Assembly: GCA_934120135.1 (NCBI GenBank)
Contig: CAKOTK010000001.1
Span: 62,001-126,000, forward strand
Direction of reading: 5' to 3'
Source: an uncultured Clostridia bacterium
GTDB taxonomy: Bacteria > Bacillota > Clostridia > TANB77 > CAG-508
DNA: 64,000 nt
Below the pieces are notes generated by a model, which had not been told where the DNA came from, did no database searches, and worked only from the letters and a program-made list of their open reading frames with translations. Positions 42,732-52,224 of this stretch are shown here, one piece after another (within the stretch, counting starts at the first letter, position 1; every line of letters starts with the position of its first letter). The translations under genes were made by a program, and so were the position numbers.

Positions 42732-43168
42732 TAAATCACCTCAGCCTTTCCACCTAAAGCTTCGATTTTTTCTTGTGCAGCTTTAGTGAATTTTACAGCT
42801 TTAACGTTTAATTTTTTTTCTAATTTTCCTGTTGCAAGAATAACAATTCCGTCTTTTGCTTTACGAATAATTCCGTCTTCAATTAAGCTTTCTGCTGTAA
42901 CATCTTCTTTGCTTGATTTATTAAGCATTGTAAGTGTTACTTCTACATAATCGTTTGCATGAACGCTATTGTTGAATCCTCTTTTTGGTAATCTTCTATA
43001 TAAAGGAGTTTGACCACCTTCAAAGCCTCTTCTGACTCCACCGCCACTTCTTGCTTTTTGACCTTTATGTCCTCTTCCAGAAGTTTTTCCAAGACCTGAA
43101 CCAACTCCACGACCTACAACTGTCTTTTTCTTTGTTTTTTGTGCTGGTTTTAATTCGTCTAATTTCAT
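42731..43168 (-). CDS. rplO: Ribosomal protein L15
   Basis: 145 residues; [19 protein letters not shown] and G-F-E-G-G-Q-T-P-L motifs. It follows rpsE after only 28 nt; the rpmD (L30) gene that usually lies between them is absent. Confidence 0.98.
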   Translation of the reverse strand: MKLDELKPAQKTKKKTVVGRGVGSGLGKTSGRGHKGQKARSGGGVRRGFEGGQTPLYRRLPKRGFNNSVHANDYVEVTLTMLNKSSKEDVTAESLIEDGIIRKAKDGIVILATGKLEKKLNVKAVKFTKAAQEKIEALGGKAEVI

Positions 43169-43196
43169 TTTGCGATTACACCTCCTATTTTTTTAA

Positions 43197-43688
43197 TTAT
43201 AATATTTCTGCTACTGTTTTTCCTCTTTTTTTAGCAATTTGTTCTGCTGTTTTCATGCTCTTTAATCCTTCGATTGTAGCATAAACAACATTTCTTGGGT
43301 TGTTTGTTCCAACAACTTTAGTTCTAATATCTTTGTAACCTGCAAGCTCTAATACTGGTCTTACGCTACCTCCAGCGATAACTCCAGTACCTTCAGCAGC
43401 TGGTTTTAATATAACACTAGCGCTTCCAAATTTACCTACATATTCGTGAGGAATTGTTGTTCCTACAACTGGAACTTCTACTAAATTCTTTTTAGCTTCT
43501 TCGATTGCTTTCTTTATAGCATCTGGAACTTCAGAAGCCTTTCCATTTCCTACACCAACATGACCATTTTCGTCACCAACAACAACAACAGCACTAAATC
43601 TAAAAGTTCTACCACCTTTAACAACTTTTGCTACTCTGTTAATTGCAACTACTTTTTCTCTTAATTCTGATGTATTTTCTGATTGCAC
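43197..43688 (-). CDS. rpsE: Ribosomal protein S5
   Basis: 163 residues; [13 protein letters not shown] and G-S-A-x-V-I-L-K-P-A motifs. Part of the fidelity centre of the 30S subunit. Between rplR and rplO. Confidence 0.98.
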   Translation of the reverse strand: MQSENTSELREKVVAINRVAKVVKGGRTFRFSAVVVVGDENGHVGVGNGKASEVPDAIKKAIEEAKKNLVEVPVVGTTIPHEYVGKFGSASVILKPAAEGTGVIAGGSVRPVLELAGYKDIRTKVVGTNNPRNVVYATIEGLKSMKTAEQIAKKRGKTVAEIL

Positions 43689-43705
43689 TTTAATTTCCCT
43701 CCTTT

Positions 43706-44065
43706 TTAAAATGTTAATCCGCCTTCTCTGGCTGCTTCTGCTAATTCTTTTACAACACCATGATAAATGTAACCGCCTCTATCAAAAACAACTTCTTTGA
43801 TATTTTTCTCTAAAGCTCTTTTTGCAATTAAAGCTCCAACTTCTTTAGCAGCTTCTTTATTTGAATGTTTTACTTTTACTTCTTTATCTAGAGTAGAAGC
43901 TTGAGCTAAAGTATTTCCTGCAACATCATCAATTACTTGTACAAAAAGATTATTATTGCTTCTAAATACACATAATCTTGGACGATCTGCTGTTCCAGAA
44001 ATTTTATTACGTACTCTTGCATGTCTTCTTTCTCTTTCAGCTTTTCTATCTATTTTCTTAATCAT
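43706..44065 (-). CDS. rplR: Ribosomal protein L18
   Basis: 119 residues; [16 protein letters not shown] and [10 protein letters not shown]. 5S rRNA binder. A small ATTAACG/CGTTAAT hairpin (44082-44101) lies just before its ribosome site. Confidence 0.98.
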   Translation of the reverse strand: MIKKIDRKAERERRHARVRNKISGTADRPRLCVFRSNNNLFVQVIDDVAGNTLAQASTLDKEVKVKHSNKEAAKEVGALIAKRALEKNIKEVVFDRGGYIYHGVVKELAEAAREGGLTF

Positions 44066-44142
44066 CTTTTTCTCCTTTCTATTAACGTAACAGCGTTAAT
44101 AATATTAAGAATATTTAATATTTTTAAAGTTTTAGCACAATT

Positions 44143-44267
44143 AATTAGGAATTTAAAGCGAGTATAACTAGGCAACCGAGCAAAAATTTCTGAAACTATA
44201 CATGCTGTATGTTGAAGAAATTTTTTGCGAGGTTAACGACGTTAGACGAAGCTTAAAATTTCTAATT
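44143..44267 (+). repeat. Ribosomal-operon palindrome E3 (after rplF)
   Basis: Outer arms AATTAG-AATTT-AAGC / GCTT-AAATT-CTAATT; loop GAGTA/GACGAA; TAAC/GTTA helix; CTAGG (44168-44172) opposite ACGACG (44236-44241); inner helix AACC-GA-GCAAAAA with its partner carrying a matching GA step (tandem G.A). Apex TATAC/GTATG. It ends at 44267, directly before the rplF stop codon (44268-44270). Confidence 0.88.
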
Positions 44268-44807
44268 TTATTTCTTGCCGGCTTTACCTTCTTTTCTTCT
44301 AATATGCTCTTCAGCATACTTAATACCTTTACCTCTATATACCTCTGGTGGTCTTTTTGTTCTAATAACAGCTGCTGTTTGACCAACTAATTCTTTATCA
44401 ATACCTCTTACTGTAATGTGGTTAGCATCTGTTAAATCAAAACTAATTCCTTCTGGTGCTACTATTTCAACTGGGTGTGAATAACCTAAGTTCATTACTA
44501 AGTCATTACCCTTTTTTTGTGCTCTATAACCAACACCATTTATTTCTAAATTTCTTTTAAATTCATTTACAACACCTTCAATCATGTTACTGATTAAAGT
44601 TCTTGTTAAACCATGTAAGCTTCTATTTACAGCTTCATCATTTGGTCTTGTTACTGTAATAGTATTTCCTTCCATAGTAACTGTCATATTTTTATGTAGA
44701 TCTTTTTCTAATGTACCTTTTGGTCCTTTTACAACTATATGATTATCATTTAGTGTAACTTCTACACCTTCTGGTACAGTAATAGGTTTATTTCCTATTC
44801 TTGACAT
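44268..44807 (-). CDS. rplF: Ribosomal protein L6
   Basis: 179 residues from the ATG at 44807 (M-S-R-I-G; AAAGGAGG upstream). Two tandem L6 domains ending in the rRNA-binding R-x-P-E-V-Y-R-G-K-G-I-K-Y. Element E3 abuts its stop codon. Confidence 0.98.
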   Translation of the reverse strand: MSRIGNKPITVPEGVEVTLNDNHIVVKGPKGTLEKDLHKNMTVTMEGNTITVTRPNDEAVNRSLHGLTRTLISNMIEGVVNEFKRNLEINGVGYRAQKKGNDLVMNLGYSHPVEIVAPEGISFDLTDANHITVRGIDKELVGQTAAVIRTKRPPEVYRGKGIKYAEEHIRRKEGKAGKK

Positions 44808-44824
44808 TTTATGTTCCTCCTTTC

Positions 44825-45223
44825 CTACCAAATATATGCTAATACTTCTCCTCCAAGTCCTTCTGCTCTTGCTTCTCTATCTGTTTTAATTCCTTTTGAA
44901 GTAGAAATTAAAGCGATACCTAAGCCATTTAGAACTTGTGGTAATTCTTCTTTAGATGCATAAACTCTTAATCCTGGTTTACTAATTCTTCTTAAACCAT
45001 CAATTACTCTTGCACCATTCTCATCATATTTTAAAGTGATACGAATTACACCTTGAGTGTTATCGTTAATCTCTTCATAAGCAGCTATATATCCTTCTTT
45101 AAATAGAATGTTAGCAATAGCTCTCTTCATATTTGAAGCTGGAATATCAACTGTTTTATGTTTTTGACTATTTGCATTTCTTATTCTTGTTAACATATCT
45201 GCGATTGGATCTGTTGTATTCAA
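44825..45223 (-). CDS. rpsH: Ribosomal protein S8
   Basis: 132 residues; [14 protein letters not shown] start and T-S-K-G-I-x-T-D-x-E-A-R motif. In other bacteria S8 is the autogenous repressor of the spc section. Confidence 0.98.
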   Translation of the reverse strand: MNTTDPIADMLTRIRNANSQKHKTVDIPASNMKRAIANILFKEGYIAAYEEINDNTQGVIRITLKYDENGARVIDGLRRISKPGLRVYASKEELPQVLNGLGIALISTSKGIKTDREARAEGLGGEVLAYIW

Positions 45224-45254
45224 AATTATTCCCTCCTTTTTTGTTCTCTTTCTT

Positions 45255-45378
45255 AATTGGCTTCAAAATTAGTAGTATGCTAGGCAAACGAAATAAAAAT
45301 TTTTGAAACTATACTTTTGTATGTTGATAAAATTTTTATGAAGTTTAACGACGCAGACTGCTGATTTTCAAGCAAATT
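45255..45378 (+). repeat. Ribosomal-operon palindrome E4 (after rpsZ)
   Basis: Outer arms AATTGGCTT-AAAAT / ATTTT-AAGCAAATT; TGC/GCA helix; CTAGG (45280-45284) opposite ACGACGC (45348-45354); inner helix with GAA opposite GAA, then ATAAAAATTTT / AAAATTTTTAT; apex TATAC/GTATG. It ends one base before the rpsZ stop codon. Confidence 0.87.
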
Positions 45379-45379
45379 T

Positions 45380-45565
45380 TTACCAGCTAGCCTTCTTAAC
45401 TCCCGGAATCTCTCCCTTATGAGCTAATTCTCTAAAGCAAACACGGCAAATTCCGAATTTTCTAATATATGCATGTGGTCTTCCACATATTTTACAACGA
45501 TTGTATTCTCTTGTTTTGTATTTTTGTTCTCTTTGTTGTTTAACTTTTAAAGACTTCTTAGCCAT
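45380..45565 (-). CDS. rpsZ: Ribosomal protein S14, zinc type
   Basis: 61 residues, the short zinc form with two C-x2-C pairs (C-K-I-C and C-R-V-C). Between rplE and rpsH. Confidence 0.97.
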   Translation of the reverse strand: MAKKSLKVKQQREQKYKTREYNRCKICGRPHAYIRKFGICRVCFRELAHKGEIPGVKKASW

Positions 45566-45592
45566 GAATTTCTCCTTTCTCTTTACTCCCGA

Positions 45593-46132
45593 CTAATTTT
45601 GGAATGGCATTCCTAATAATGAAAGCAATTCTTTTGCTTCTTCATCTGTCTTAGCAGTAGTAACGAATATTATATCCATACCTCTAATTTTATCAATTTT
45701 ATCATATTCGATTTCAGGGAAAATTAATTGTTCTTTAATTCCCATTGAGTAATTTCCTCTACCATCAAATGAGTTATTAGATACTCCTCTAAAATCTCTT
45801 ACTCTTGGTAATGCTACATTAAATAGTTTGTATGCGAAATCATACATTCTTCCACTTCTTAATGTAACTTTGCATCCAATATTAACACCTTCTCTAATTT
45901 TGAAAGCAGCAATAGCTTTCTTTGCTTTTGTTACTATTGGAGTTTGACCTGTAATTATTTTTAAATCATTTATTGTGTTGTCTAGTGCTTTTGGATTATC
46001 TTTCATATCTCCTAATCCAACATTGATAACTATTTTTTCTAGTTTTGGAACTTCCATTACTGATTTATAGTTAAATTTTTTCATCAATGCAGGTACAACT
46101 TCTTTTTGATATTGTTCTTTTAATATTTCCAT
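45593..46132 (-). CDS. rplE: Ribosomal protein L5
   Basis: 179 residues; [29 protein letters not shown] and [17 protein letters not shown] motifs. 5S rRNA-binding protein. Confidence 0.98.
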   Translation of the reverse strand: MEILKEQYQKEVVPALMKKFNYKSVMEVPKLEKIVINVGLGDMKDNPKALDNTINDLKIITGQTPIVTKAKKAIAAFKIREGVNIGCKVTLRSGRMYDFAYKLFNVALPRVRDFRGVSNNSFDGRGNYSMGIKEQLIFPEIEYDKIDKIRGMDIIFVTTAKTDEEAKELLSLLGMPFQN

Positions 46133-46154
46133 AAGTCTTTAATAGACCTCCTTC

Positions 46155-46463
46155 CTATTTTAATTTGTTTCCACATTTTTTGCAAACACGTACTTTTGTA
46201 TCTCCCTCTACTAAGTAACCAACTCTTGTTGCTTTGTTACATTTTGGACATACTACATTTACTTTGCTACTATGTATGCTACATTCTACTGGAATAATTC
46301 CGCCTTCTTCTCCTTGTTTTCTAGGTTTAACATGTTTTTTACGAATATTAACACCCTTAACAATTACTTTTTGTGTTTTTGGAATTACTTCTAAAACTTC
46401 TCCAGTTTTTCCTTTATCATTTCCAGATAAAACTTTAACTGTATCACCTTTTTTAATTTTCAT
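46155..46463 (-). CDS. rplX: Ribosomal protein L24
   Basis: 102 residues; KOW motif (G-D-T-V-K-V-L-S-G-N-D-K-G-K-T-G) and a C-terminal zinc-ribbon-like part with C-P-K-C and C-K-K-C. Confidence 0.98.
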   Translation of the reverse strand: MKIKKGDTVKVLSGNDKGKTGEVLEVIPKTQKVIVKGVNIRKKHVKPRKQGEEGGIIPVECSIHSSKVNVVCPKCNKATRVGYLVEGDTKVRVCKKCGNKLK

Positions 46464-46586
46464 CTTTACTTTTCACCTCTTCTTTTTAAATTTATAAGGT
46501 TCTCTGTTATTTTTTAATTTATTGCTTTTGCTTTGACTTTTCCTGTAAGCTATATCAGCTCACATTTTTTAAAGTCTCGCATCTTC

Positions 46587-46709
46587 AAAACAATTCAAAA
46601 GCGAGTATTGCTAGGAAAGCTAGCTAAAAATCTTGAAATTATACTGGTGTATATCGAAAGATTTTTATGCAACGCTTGACAACGCAAGACGAAGCTTTTC
46701 AATTGTTTT
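46587..46709 (+). repeat. Ribosomal-operon palindrome E5 (after rplN)
   Basis: Outer arms AAAACAATT-AAAAGC / GCTTTT-AATTGTTTT (15 of 16 paired); loop GAGTA/GACGAA; TTGC/GCAA helix; CTAGG (46611-46615) opposite ACAACGC (46679-46685); inner arms AAAAATCTT / AAGATTTTT; apex TAC/GTA. The 3' arm reaches the first base of the rplN stop codon (46709-46711). Confidence 0.88.
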
Positions 46710-47080
46710 TAAAGAACTTCTGGAGCTAATGAAAGAATCTTCATATACTCTCCATCTCTTAATTCTCTAGCTACTGGCCCAAATATACGAGTTCCTTTTG
46801 GTGTTTTATCATCTTTTATAATAACAGCTGCATTTTCGTCAAATCTTACATAAGAACCATCTGCTCTTCTAATTGGCTTTTTAGTTCTTACAACAACAGC
46901 TTTAACTACATCACCTTTTTTAACAACTCCACCACCAGGTATAGCTGTTTTTACAGATGCAACAATGATATCGCCTACACCAGCGTATTTTCTATATGAA
47001 CCACCTAAACATCTGATACACATAATTTCCTTTGCACCAGTGTTGTCAGCAACTTTTAATATACTTTGTTGTTGTACCAT
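46709..47080 (-). CDS. rplN: Ribosomal protein L14
   Basis: 123 residues; [27 protein letters not shown] and F-D-E-N-A-A-V-I motifs. Its stop codon touches element E5 and its start lies 41 nt after element E6. Confidence 0.98.
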   Translation of the reverse strand: MVQQQSILKVADNTGAKEIMCIRCLGGSYRKYAGVGDIIVASVKTAIPGGGVVKKGDVVKAVVVRTKKPIRRADGSYVRFDENAAVIIKDDKTPKGTRIFGPVARELRDGEYMKILSLAPEVL

Positions 47081-47120
47081 TTTGGTATCCTCCTTCTTAA
47101 ATATATATCCACTATTTTTC

Positions 47121-47243
47121 TAAATAAACTAAAAACGAGTATGGCTAGGCGTCCGAACTAAAAAACCGGAGGTGTGCTTTTTGCACATCGAGGATTTTTT
47201 ATGTGATGGACAACAACGCCAGACGAAGTTTTTTGTTTATTTA
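47121..47243 (+). repeat. Ribosomal-operon palindrome E6 (after rpsQ)
   Basis: Outer arms TAAATAAAC-AAAAAC / GTTTTT-GTTTATTTA; loop GAGTA/GACGAA; TGGC/GCCA helix; CTAGG (47145-47149) opposite ACAACGC (47213-47219); GTCC/GGAC and TAAAAAA/TTTTTTA inner helices; apex GTGTGC/GCACAT. The 3' arm spans the last codon and stop of rpsQ (47237-47242). Confidence 0.88.
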
Positions 47244-47500
47244 ATAACTGCTTTTTCAACTACCTCAACTACTCTCCATCTTTTATCTTTAGAAAGTGGT
47301 CTAGTTTCCATTACTCTAACTTTATCTCCTGCTTGGCATTGATTGTTTTCGTCATGAGCTTTTAATTTGTATGTTCTTTTTTGAATTTTTCCGTACATTT
47401 TGTTCATAACATTAGTTTGAACAGCTACTACAACTGTTTTATCCATTTTGTCAGAAACAACTGTACCGATCATTTCTTTACGAAGGTTTCTTTCTTCCAT
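47237..47500 (-). CDS. rpsQ: Ribosomal protein S17
   Basis: 87 residues; [16 protein letters not shown] and [15 protein letters not shown] motifs. Its last codons form part of the 3' arm of element E6. Confidence 0.98.
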   Translation of the reverse strand: MEERNLRKEMIGTVVSDKMDKTVVVAVQTNVMNKMYGKIQKRTYKLKAHDENNQCQAGDKVRVMETRPLSKDKRWRVVEVVEKAVIK

Positions 47501-47501
47501 A

Positions 47502-47705
47502 TTAGTTTACACCCTCCTTTAGTTCTCTTTCTCTTAAAACTGTTTTAATTCTTGCAATGTCTTTTTTCACTTCTTTAATTTTCATAGGATTATCTAATCC
47601 ATTTGTTGCTAAACTAAATCTTAGTTTAAACAATTCATTTTTTAGTTCTCCTAATTCTTTTTCTAAATCTGGTGAAGACATTTCTTTTATTTTATCTATC
47701 TTCAT
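47502..47705 (-). CDS. rpmC: Ribosomal protein L29
   Basis: 67 residues from the ATG at 47705 (GGTGG upstream); a GTG four codons earlier is an alternative. [14 protein letters not shown] and [12 protein letters not shown]. It overlaps the end of rplP by 14 nt. Confidence 0.96.
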   Translation of the reverse strand: MKIDKIKEMSSPDLEKELGELKNELFKLRFSLATNGLDNPMKIKEVKKDIARIKTVLRERELKEGVN

Positions 47706-48135
47706 CGCTATCACCACCTACTTCAGTTTCTCTTTTGACAAACTTACATTTTACTGATAGTTTATTAGCTGCTAATCTTAGAGCTTCTTTTGCAGTTTCC
47801 TCTGGAACTCCTGCTATTTCAAACATAACTCTTCCTGGTTTTACAGCTGCTACCCAGTATTCAACAGCACCTTTACCTTTACCCATACGAGTACCAATAG
47901 GTTTTGATGTTATTGGTTTGTCAGGGAAGATTTTAATCCAAACCTTTCCACCTCTTTTTATATATCGAGTCATAGCAACACGGGCTGCTTCAATTTGATT
48001 TGAAGTAATTAGTCCGATTTCTTGTGATTGTAAACCAAACTCTCCGTCTGTTACTTTATTTCCTCTTGTTGCTTTACCTCTAATTCTACCTTTTTGTTGT
48101 TTTCTATATTTTGTTCTTTTTGGCATTAATGGCAT
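47692..48135 (-). CDS. rplP: Ribosomal protein L16
   Basis: 147 residues; [23 protein letters not shown] and [12 protein letters not shown] motifs. Its ATG overlaps the rpsC stop (TAATG). The usual M-x-x-M-P-K start lets translation begin at either Met. Confidence 0.98.
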   Translation of the reverse strand: MPLMPKRTKYRKQQKGRIRGKATRGNKVTDGEFGLQSQEIGLITSNQIEAARVAMTRYIKRGGKVWIKIFPDKPITSKPIGTRMGKGKGAVEYWVAAVKPGRVMFEIAGVPEETAKEALRLAANKLSVKCKFVKRETEVGGDSDEDR

Positions 48136-48797
48136 TACTCATCTCTCCCTTCTGCTTGTTTTTTCTTAGCTGGAAGAACTTCGCCTTTATATATCCAAAC
48201 TTTAACACCGATTTTTCCATATGTAGTATCTGCTTCTGCAAATCCATAATCAATATCAGCTCTTAAAGTTTGAAGTGGAATTGTACCTTCTTTGTAGAAC
48301 TCTGTTCTAGCCATGTCTGCTCCACCTAATCTTCCAGATACAGCAGTTTTAATTCCTAATGCACCTGCTTTCATAGTTTTTTGCATACATTGTTTCATAG
48401 CTCTTCTGAATGAAATTCTTCTTTCTAGTTGTCCTGCAATGTTTTCTGCAACTAATTGTGCATCAACATCAATGTTTTTAACTTCAACAATATTTAAGTT
48501 AACTGTTTTACCTATCATTTTTTCAAGTTCAGCTTTTAATTCTTCAGCAAGGTTTCCACCTTTACCAATTACTAAACCTGGTTTTGCTGTATAAACGTTT
48601 ACTTTAACGAATTTTGCAGTTCTTTCAATTTCGATTTTAGAAATTCCTGCAACATATAATTTTTTCTTAACATATTCACGGATTTTGTGATCCTCTACTA
48701 GGTATTCACTAAAATTCTTTTTGTCTGCATACCATTTTGAGTTCCAATCTTTAATAACACCTACTCTTAATCCGTTAGGATCCATTTTTTGTCCCAT
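48135..48797 (-). CDS. rpsC: Ribosomal protein S3
   Basis: 220 residues; KH domain with V-I-G-K-G-G, and C-terminal [15 protein letters not shown] and [12 protein letters not shown]. Overlaps rplP by one base. Confidence 0.98.
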   Translation of the reverse strand: MGQKMDPNGLRVGVIKDWNSKWYADKKNFSEYLVEDHKIREYVKKKLYVAGISKIEIERTAKFVKVNVYTAKPGLVIGKGGNLAEELKAELEKMIGKTVNLNIVEVKNIDVDAQLVAENIAGQLERRISFRRAMKQCMQKTMKAGALGIKTAVSGRLGGADMARTEFYKEGTIPLQTLRADIDYGFAEADTTYGKIGVKVWIYKGEVLPAKKKQAEGRDE

Positions 48798-48816
48798 TTT
48801 GTTAAGTCCTCCTTTC

Positions 48817-49170
48817 TTAATCTCTTTCCTTTAACACGATTGTAATATGGCTTGTTCTTTTTCTGATTCTTACTGCACTACCTTTTGCAGCTGGTCTAAT
48901 TCTTTTTAGAGTTGGACCTTGGTTTGCGTAAATTTCAGCAACATATAATTTTTCATGTGCCATATGATGATTATTTTCAGCATTTGCGATAGCTGATTTT
49001 AATAATTTTTCGATAATTTCGCTTGATGCTTTTGGAGCATATTTTGCAATAGCTAAAGCTTCATCAATATCTTTTCCTCTAATTAAATCTGCTACAATTT
49101 TAACCTTTCTAGCTGAAATTCTAGCATATCTTAGAGTTGCTTCTGCTGTTGGAATAATAGTTTCTTCCAC
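48817..49170 (-). CDS. rplV: Ribosomal protein L22
   Basis: 117 residues; [17 protein letters not shown] and [13 protein letters not shown] motifs; the beta-hairpin lines the exit tunnel. Confidence 0.98.
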   Translation of the reverse strand: MEETIIPTAEATLRYARISARKVKIVADLIRGKDIDEALAIAKYAPKASSEIIEKLLKSAIANAENNHHMAHEKLYVAEIYANQGPTLKRIRPAAKGSAVRIRKRTSHITIVLKERD

Positions 49171-49209
49171 TTTATTTTCCTCCTTTTTTTAGATATGTCT
49201 TACAGGTTT

Positions 49210-49485
49210 TTATTTTTTAGTTGTTTTGTCTCCTGCATGACCTTTAAATGTTCTTGTTGGTGCAAATTCACCTAATTTATGTCCAATCATTTCTTCTGTA
49301 ATATATACAGGTACATGTTTTCTACCATCATGAACAGCTATTGTGTGTCCAACCATTTGTGGGTATATAGTAGAAGCTCTTGACCATGTTTTTATTACTT
49401 CTTTATTTCCACTTTCATTCATTGCATTAACTCTTTTTAATAATTCAGGTGCAATAAATGGAACTTTTTTACTTGATCTTGACAT
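49210..49485 (-). CDS. rpsS: Ribosomal protein S19
   Basis: 91 residues; [18 protein letters not shown] and [12 protein letters not shown] motifs. Between rplB and rplV. Confidence 0.98.
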   Translation of the reverse strand: MSRSSKKVPFIAPELLKRVNAMNESGNKEVIKTWSRASTIYPQMVGHTIAVHDGRKHVPVYITEEMIGHKLGEFAPTRTFKGHAGDKTTKK

Positions 49486-49497
49486 TTATCTTACCTC

Positions 49498-50325
49498 CTA
49501 CTTTCTACGTTTAGTGATTAGTTTATCACTCTTTTTGTTTTTCTTTCTAGTCTTGTATCCTAATGCTGGTTTACCCCAAGGAGTCATTGGTCCTGCGTGT
49601 CCAACTGGTGCTTTACCTTCACCACCACCATGAGGGTGATCTACTGGGTTCATTACAGAACCTCTAACAGTTGGTCTGATTCCCATATGTCTGCTTCTTC
49701 CAGCTTTACCAATTTTAATATTTTCATGATCTGTATTTCCTACTGTTCCTATTGTAGCTTTACATACAGCCATTACTAATCTCATTTCGCCTGAAGGTAA
49801 TCTTACATGTGCATATTTTCCTTCTTTAGCCATTAATTGAGCTTCTTGACCAGCAGCTCTTACAAGTTTTCCACCTTGACCTGGGTTCAACTCAATGTTA
49901 TGAATCATTGTACCTACTGGAATGTTTTCAATTTTCATGCAGTTACCTGGTTTGATATCTGCTTTATCTCCAGATACAACTTTGTCTCCATCTTTTAATC
50001 CAACTGGTGCTAAGATATATGCTTTTTCTCCATCTTCATATTGAATTAAAGCTATGTTTGCACTTCTGTTTGGATCATATTCTATACCAATTACTGTTGC
50101 TGGCATATCAACTTTATTTCTTTTAAAATCTATAATTCTATATTTTTGTCTATTTCCTCCACCTTGATGTCTTACTGTAATTCTACCATATGAGTTTCTA
50201 CCAGCATTTTTCTTTTTAGTAGCTAATAGAGTTTTTTCTGGTTCTTTTTTAGTAATTTCATCAAATGTTGAAACTGTCATGTTTCTTCTTGATGGAGTAT
50301 AGGGTCTGAATCTTTTAATTCCCAT
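49498..50325 (-). CDS. rplB: Ribosomal protein L2
   Basis: 275 residues; peptidyl-transferase-site [12 protein letters not shown] motif with the conserved His, and C-terminal G-Y-K-T-R-K-K. Its start lies 76 nt after element E7. Confidence 0.98.
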   Translation of the reverse strand: MGIKRFRPYTPSRRNMTVSTFDEITKKEPEKTLLATKKKNAGRNSYGRITVRHQGGGNRQKYRIIDFKRNKVDMPATVIGIEYDPNRSANIALIQYEDGEKAYILAPVGLKDGDKVVSGDKADIKPGNCMKIENIPVGTMIHNIELNPGQGGKLVRAAGQEAQLMAKEGKYAHVRLPSGEMRLVMAVCKATIGTVGNTDHENIKIGKAGRSRHMGIRPTVRGSVMNPVDHPHGGGEGKAPVGHAGPMTPWGKPALGYKTRKKNKKSDKLITKRRK

Positions 50326-50400
50326 TTTAATTTCTCTCCTTTTTATTTATTTTCCGAGTTTTCTCTCGATAATTTTTTAGTTCCTAATGTTTTTTATTTT

Positions 50401-50531
50401 TTTAGTTTGAAAAAGAATTGTTATTATGCTAGGCAGAATTTATTTGAAAGGCAAGGGCGCATACGTTTGTATGTAACCGCGTTTCAAATGAATTCTAACG
50501 ACGCAGAATTGCAATTATTTTTCGAACTTAA
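50401..50531 (+). repeat. Ribosomal-operon palindrome E7 (after rplW)
   Basis: Outer arms AGTTTGAAAAA-AATTG / CAATT-TTTTTCGAACT (one T.G, one G.A mismatch); TGC/GCA helix; CTAGG (50429-50433) opposite ACGACGC (50498-50504); inner arms AGAATT-ATTTGAAA / TTTCAAAT-AATTCT with one T.G; apex CATAC/GTATG. The 3' arm ends beside the rplW stop codon (50532-50534). Confidence 0.88.
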
Positions 50532-50879
50532 CTAAGCACCCATAAAATGCTCAATAGAATCTTTATACTTTTTAGAAACTTTAACTTCTTTTCCACCTTT
50601 GTCTAGATATTTAATATCTCCTGGATTTGTATCAATAGTTACTATTGCTTTTTTCCAGTCAGAAGTTTTTCCTGTTGTTTTTCCTCTTCTAACTTCTTTT
50701 CCTTTAACACTCATTGTGTTAACATTTAATACTTTTACTTCAAAAAGTTTTTCTACTGCATTACGAATATCTATTTTAGTAGCTTTTTTGTTTACTCTAA
50801 ATGTATATTTTCCTGCTTGTAGTTCATCATTACTTTTTTCTGTGATTACTGGTGCTATGATAATATCTTCTGGTCTCAT
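50532..50879 (-). CDS. rplW: Ribosomal protein L23
   Basis: 115 residues, slightly longer than usual. I-A-P-V-I-T-E-K-S start, Y-T-F-R-V-N-K-K-A-T-K-I-D-I and D-W-K-K-A-I-V-T. The start overlaps the rplD stop by one base. Confidence 0.97.
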   Translation of the reverse strand: MRPEDIIIAPVITEKSNDELQAGKYTFRVNKKATKIDIRNAVEKLFEVKVLNVNTMSVKGKEVRRGKTTGKTSDWKKAIVTIDTNPGDIKYLDKGGKEVKVSKKYKDSIEHFMGA

Positions 50880-51502
50880 TATGCATACACCTCCTCTAAT
50901 TTTTTAACAGTATCTTCTGTTACAACAAGATTTTTGTGTTTTAATAAATCATATACATTGATTGTTCCAACTTGTAATGTTTTAACTCCTTCAATGTTTC
51001 TAGCTGATTTTTGAACTACTTCGTCTTTTTCTGGTAAAAGAATTACTGCTTTACCTTCTACTTTTAAGTTATTTAAAATTCTTGCCATTTCTTTAGTTTT
51101 GATTTCTTTTAATGGTAAGTTTTCAACAACTACTAATTCATTTTCTAATACTTTTGAGCTTAACATTGATTTAATTGCTAATCTCTTTTCTTTTTTATTT
51201 ACTGTATAATTGTATGAACGTGGTTTTGGACCTAAAGCAACTCCTCCACCTACCCAATGTGGTGCACGAATGCTTCCTTGTCTTGCTCTACCTGTACCTT
51301 TTTGTCTCCATGGTTTTCTACCACCACCAGATACTTCTGCTCTTGTTTTAGTACTTTGTGTACCTTGTCTTTGATTAGCTAGGTAATTAACTAGAACACT
51401 ATGTACTACTGCTTCATTTGGTTCAATACCAAATACTTCTTCTTTAAGCTCTATTGTCTTAACTTTTTTACCTTCTATATCATATACGTCTATCTTAGGC
51501 AT
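50879..51502 (-). CDS. rplD: Ribosomal protein L4
   Basis: 207 residues; the extended loop R-P-W-R-Q-K-G-T-G-R-A-R-Q-G-S and P-H-W-V-G-G-G-V-A-L-G-P motifs. Enterobacterial L4 represses the S10 operon; whether this one does so is unknown. Confidence 0.98.
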   Translation of the reverse strand: MPKIDVYDIEGKKVKTIELKEEVFGIEPNEAVVHSVLVNYLANQRQGTQSTKTRAEVSGGGRKPWRQKGTGRARQGSIRAPHWVGGGVALGPKPRSYNYTVNKKEKRLAIKSMLSSKVLENELVVVENLPLKEIKTKEMARILNNLKVEGKAVILLPEKDEVVQKSARNIEGVKTLQVGTINVYDLLKHKNLVVTEDTVKKLEEVYA

Positions 51503-51516
51503 TTGTATTTCCCTCC

Positions 51517-52149
51517 TTATTTACTTTTTACACTTGTTTTTAGTTTTAATATTGCACCTTTAGCTCCTGGTACACTACCTTTTACTAAAATAACATTTTT
51601 ATCTAAATCTACTCTTACAACTTCTAAGTTTTGAATTGTAATAGTTTGGCTTCCCATATGACCTGGCAATTTTTTGCCTTTAAATACTCTACCTGGTGTA
51701 GATGTTGGTCCCATTGAACCTGGTCTTCTGTGATACATAGAACCATGTCCCATTGGTCCTCTTGATTGGCCATGACGTTTGATAACGCCTTGGAATCCTT
51801 TTCCTTTTGATGTTCCTTGGATATCTAATTGATCTCCTGCTGCAAATGTGTCAGCTTTTAATTCATCACCTACATTTATGTTTTCTACAGAATCTAATCT
51901 AAATTCTCTTAAATGTTTTTTAGGTGTTAATTTTGATTTTGCAAAATGTCCTTTTTCTGGTTTGTTTATTTTGCTTTCTTTTACATCTCCAAATCCTAAT
52001 TGTATAGCATTGTATCCATCAGTTTCTACTGTTTTAACTTGTGCTACTACACATGGACCTGCTTCGATAACTGTAACTGGAATAACTTTTCCTTGTTCAT
52101 CAAATATTTGAGTCATTCCTAATTTTTTTCCTATTAATCCTTTATTCAT
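51517..52149 (-). CDS. rplC: Ribosomal protein L3
   Basis: 210 residues from the ATG at 52149 (GGAGG 6 nt upstream). [16 protein letters not shown] start and [25 protein letters not shown] motifs. Confidence 0.98.
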   Translation of the reverse strand: MNKGLIGKKLGMTQIFDEQGKVIPVTVIEAGPCVVAQVKTVETDGYNAIQLGFGDVKESKINKPEKGHFAKSKLTPKKHLREFRLDSVENINVGDELKADTFAAGDQLDIQGTSKGKGFQGVIKRHGQSRGPMGHGSMYHRRPGSMGPTSTPGRVFKGKKLPGHMGSQTITIQNLEVVRVDLDKNVILVKGSVPGAKGAILKLKTSVKSK

Positions 52150-52224
52150 TTTTTCCTCCATTGGCTGATATTTTGTATTTCGTTAAATTATAACGTTATA
52201 CCAGCATAGTTTTTTAATTTGTAA

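Noticed and set aside
39271..50531. E elements as ordinary intrinsic terminators
   Set aside because: No T run follows the stems on the transcribed strand, they would cut the ribosomal operon seven times, and internal loops are conserved.
39271..50531. E elements as MITEs or integron attC sites
   Set aside because: MITEs have conserved terminal repeats, but here the outer arms differ in every copy. attC sites conserve the outer boxes (GTT/AAC) and follow integron cassettes, which are absent.
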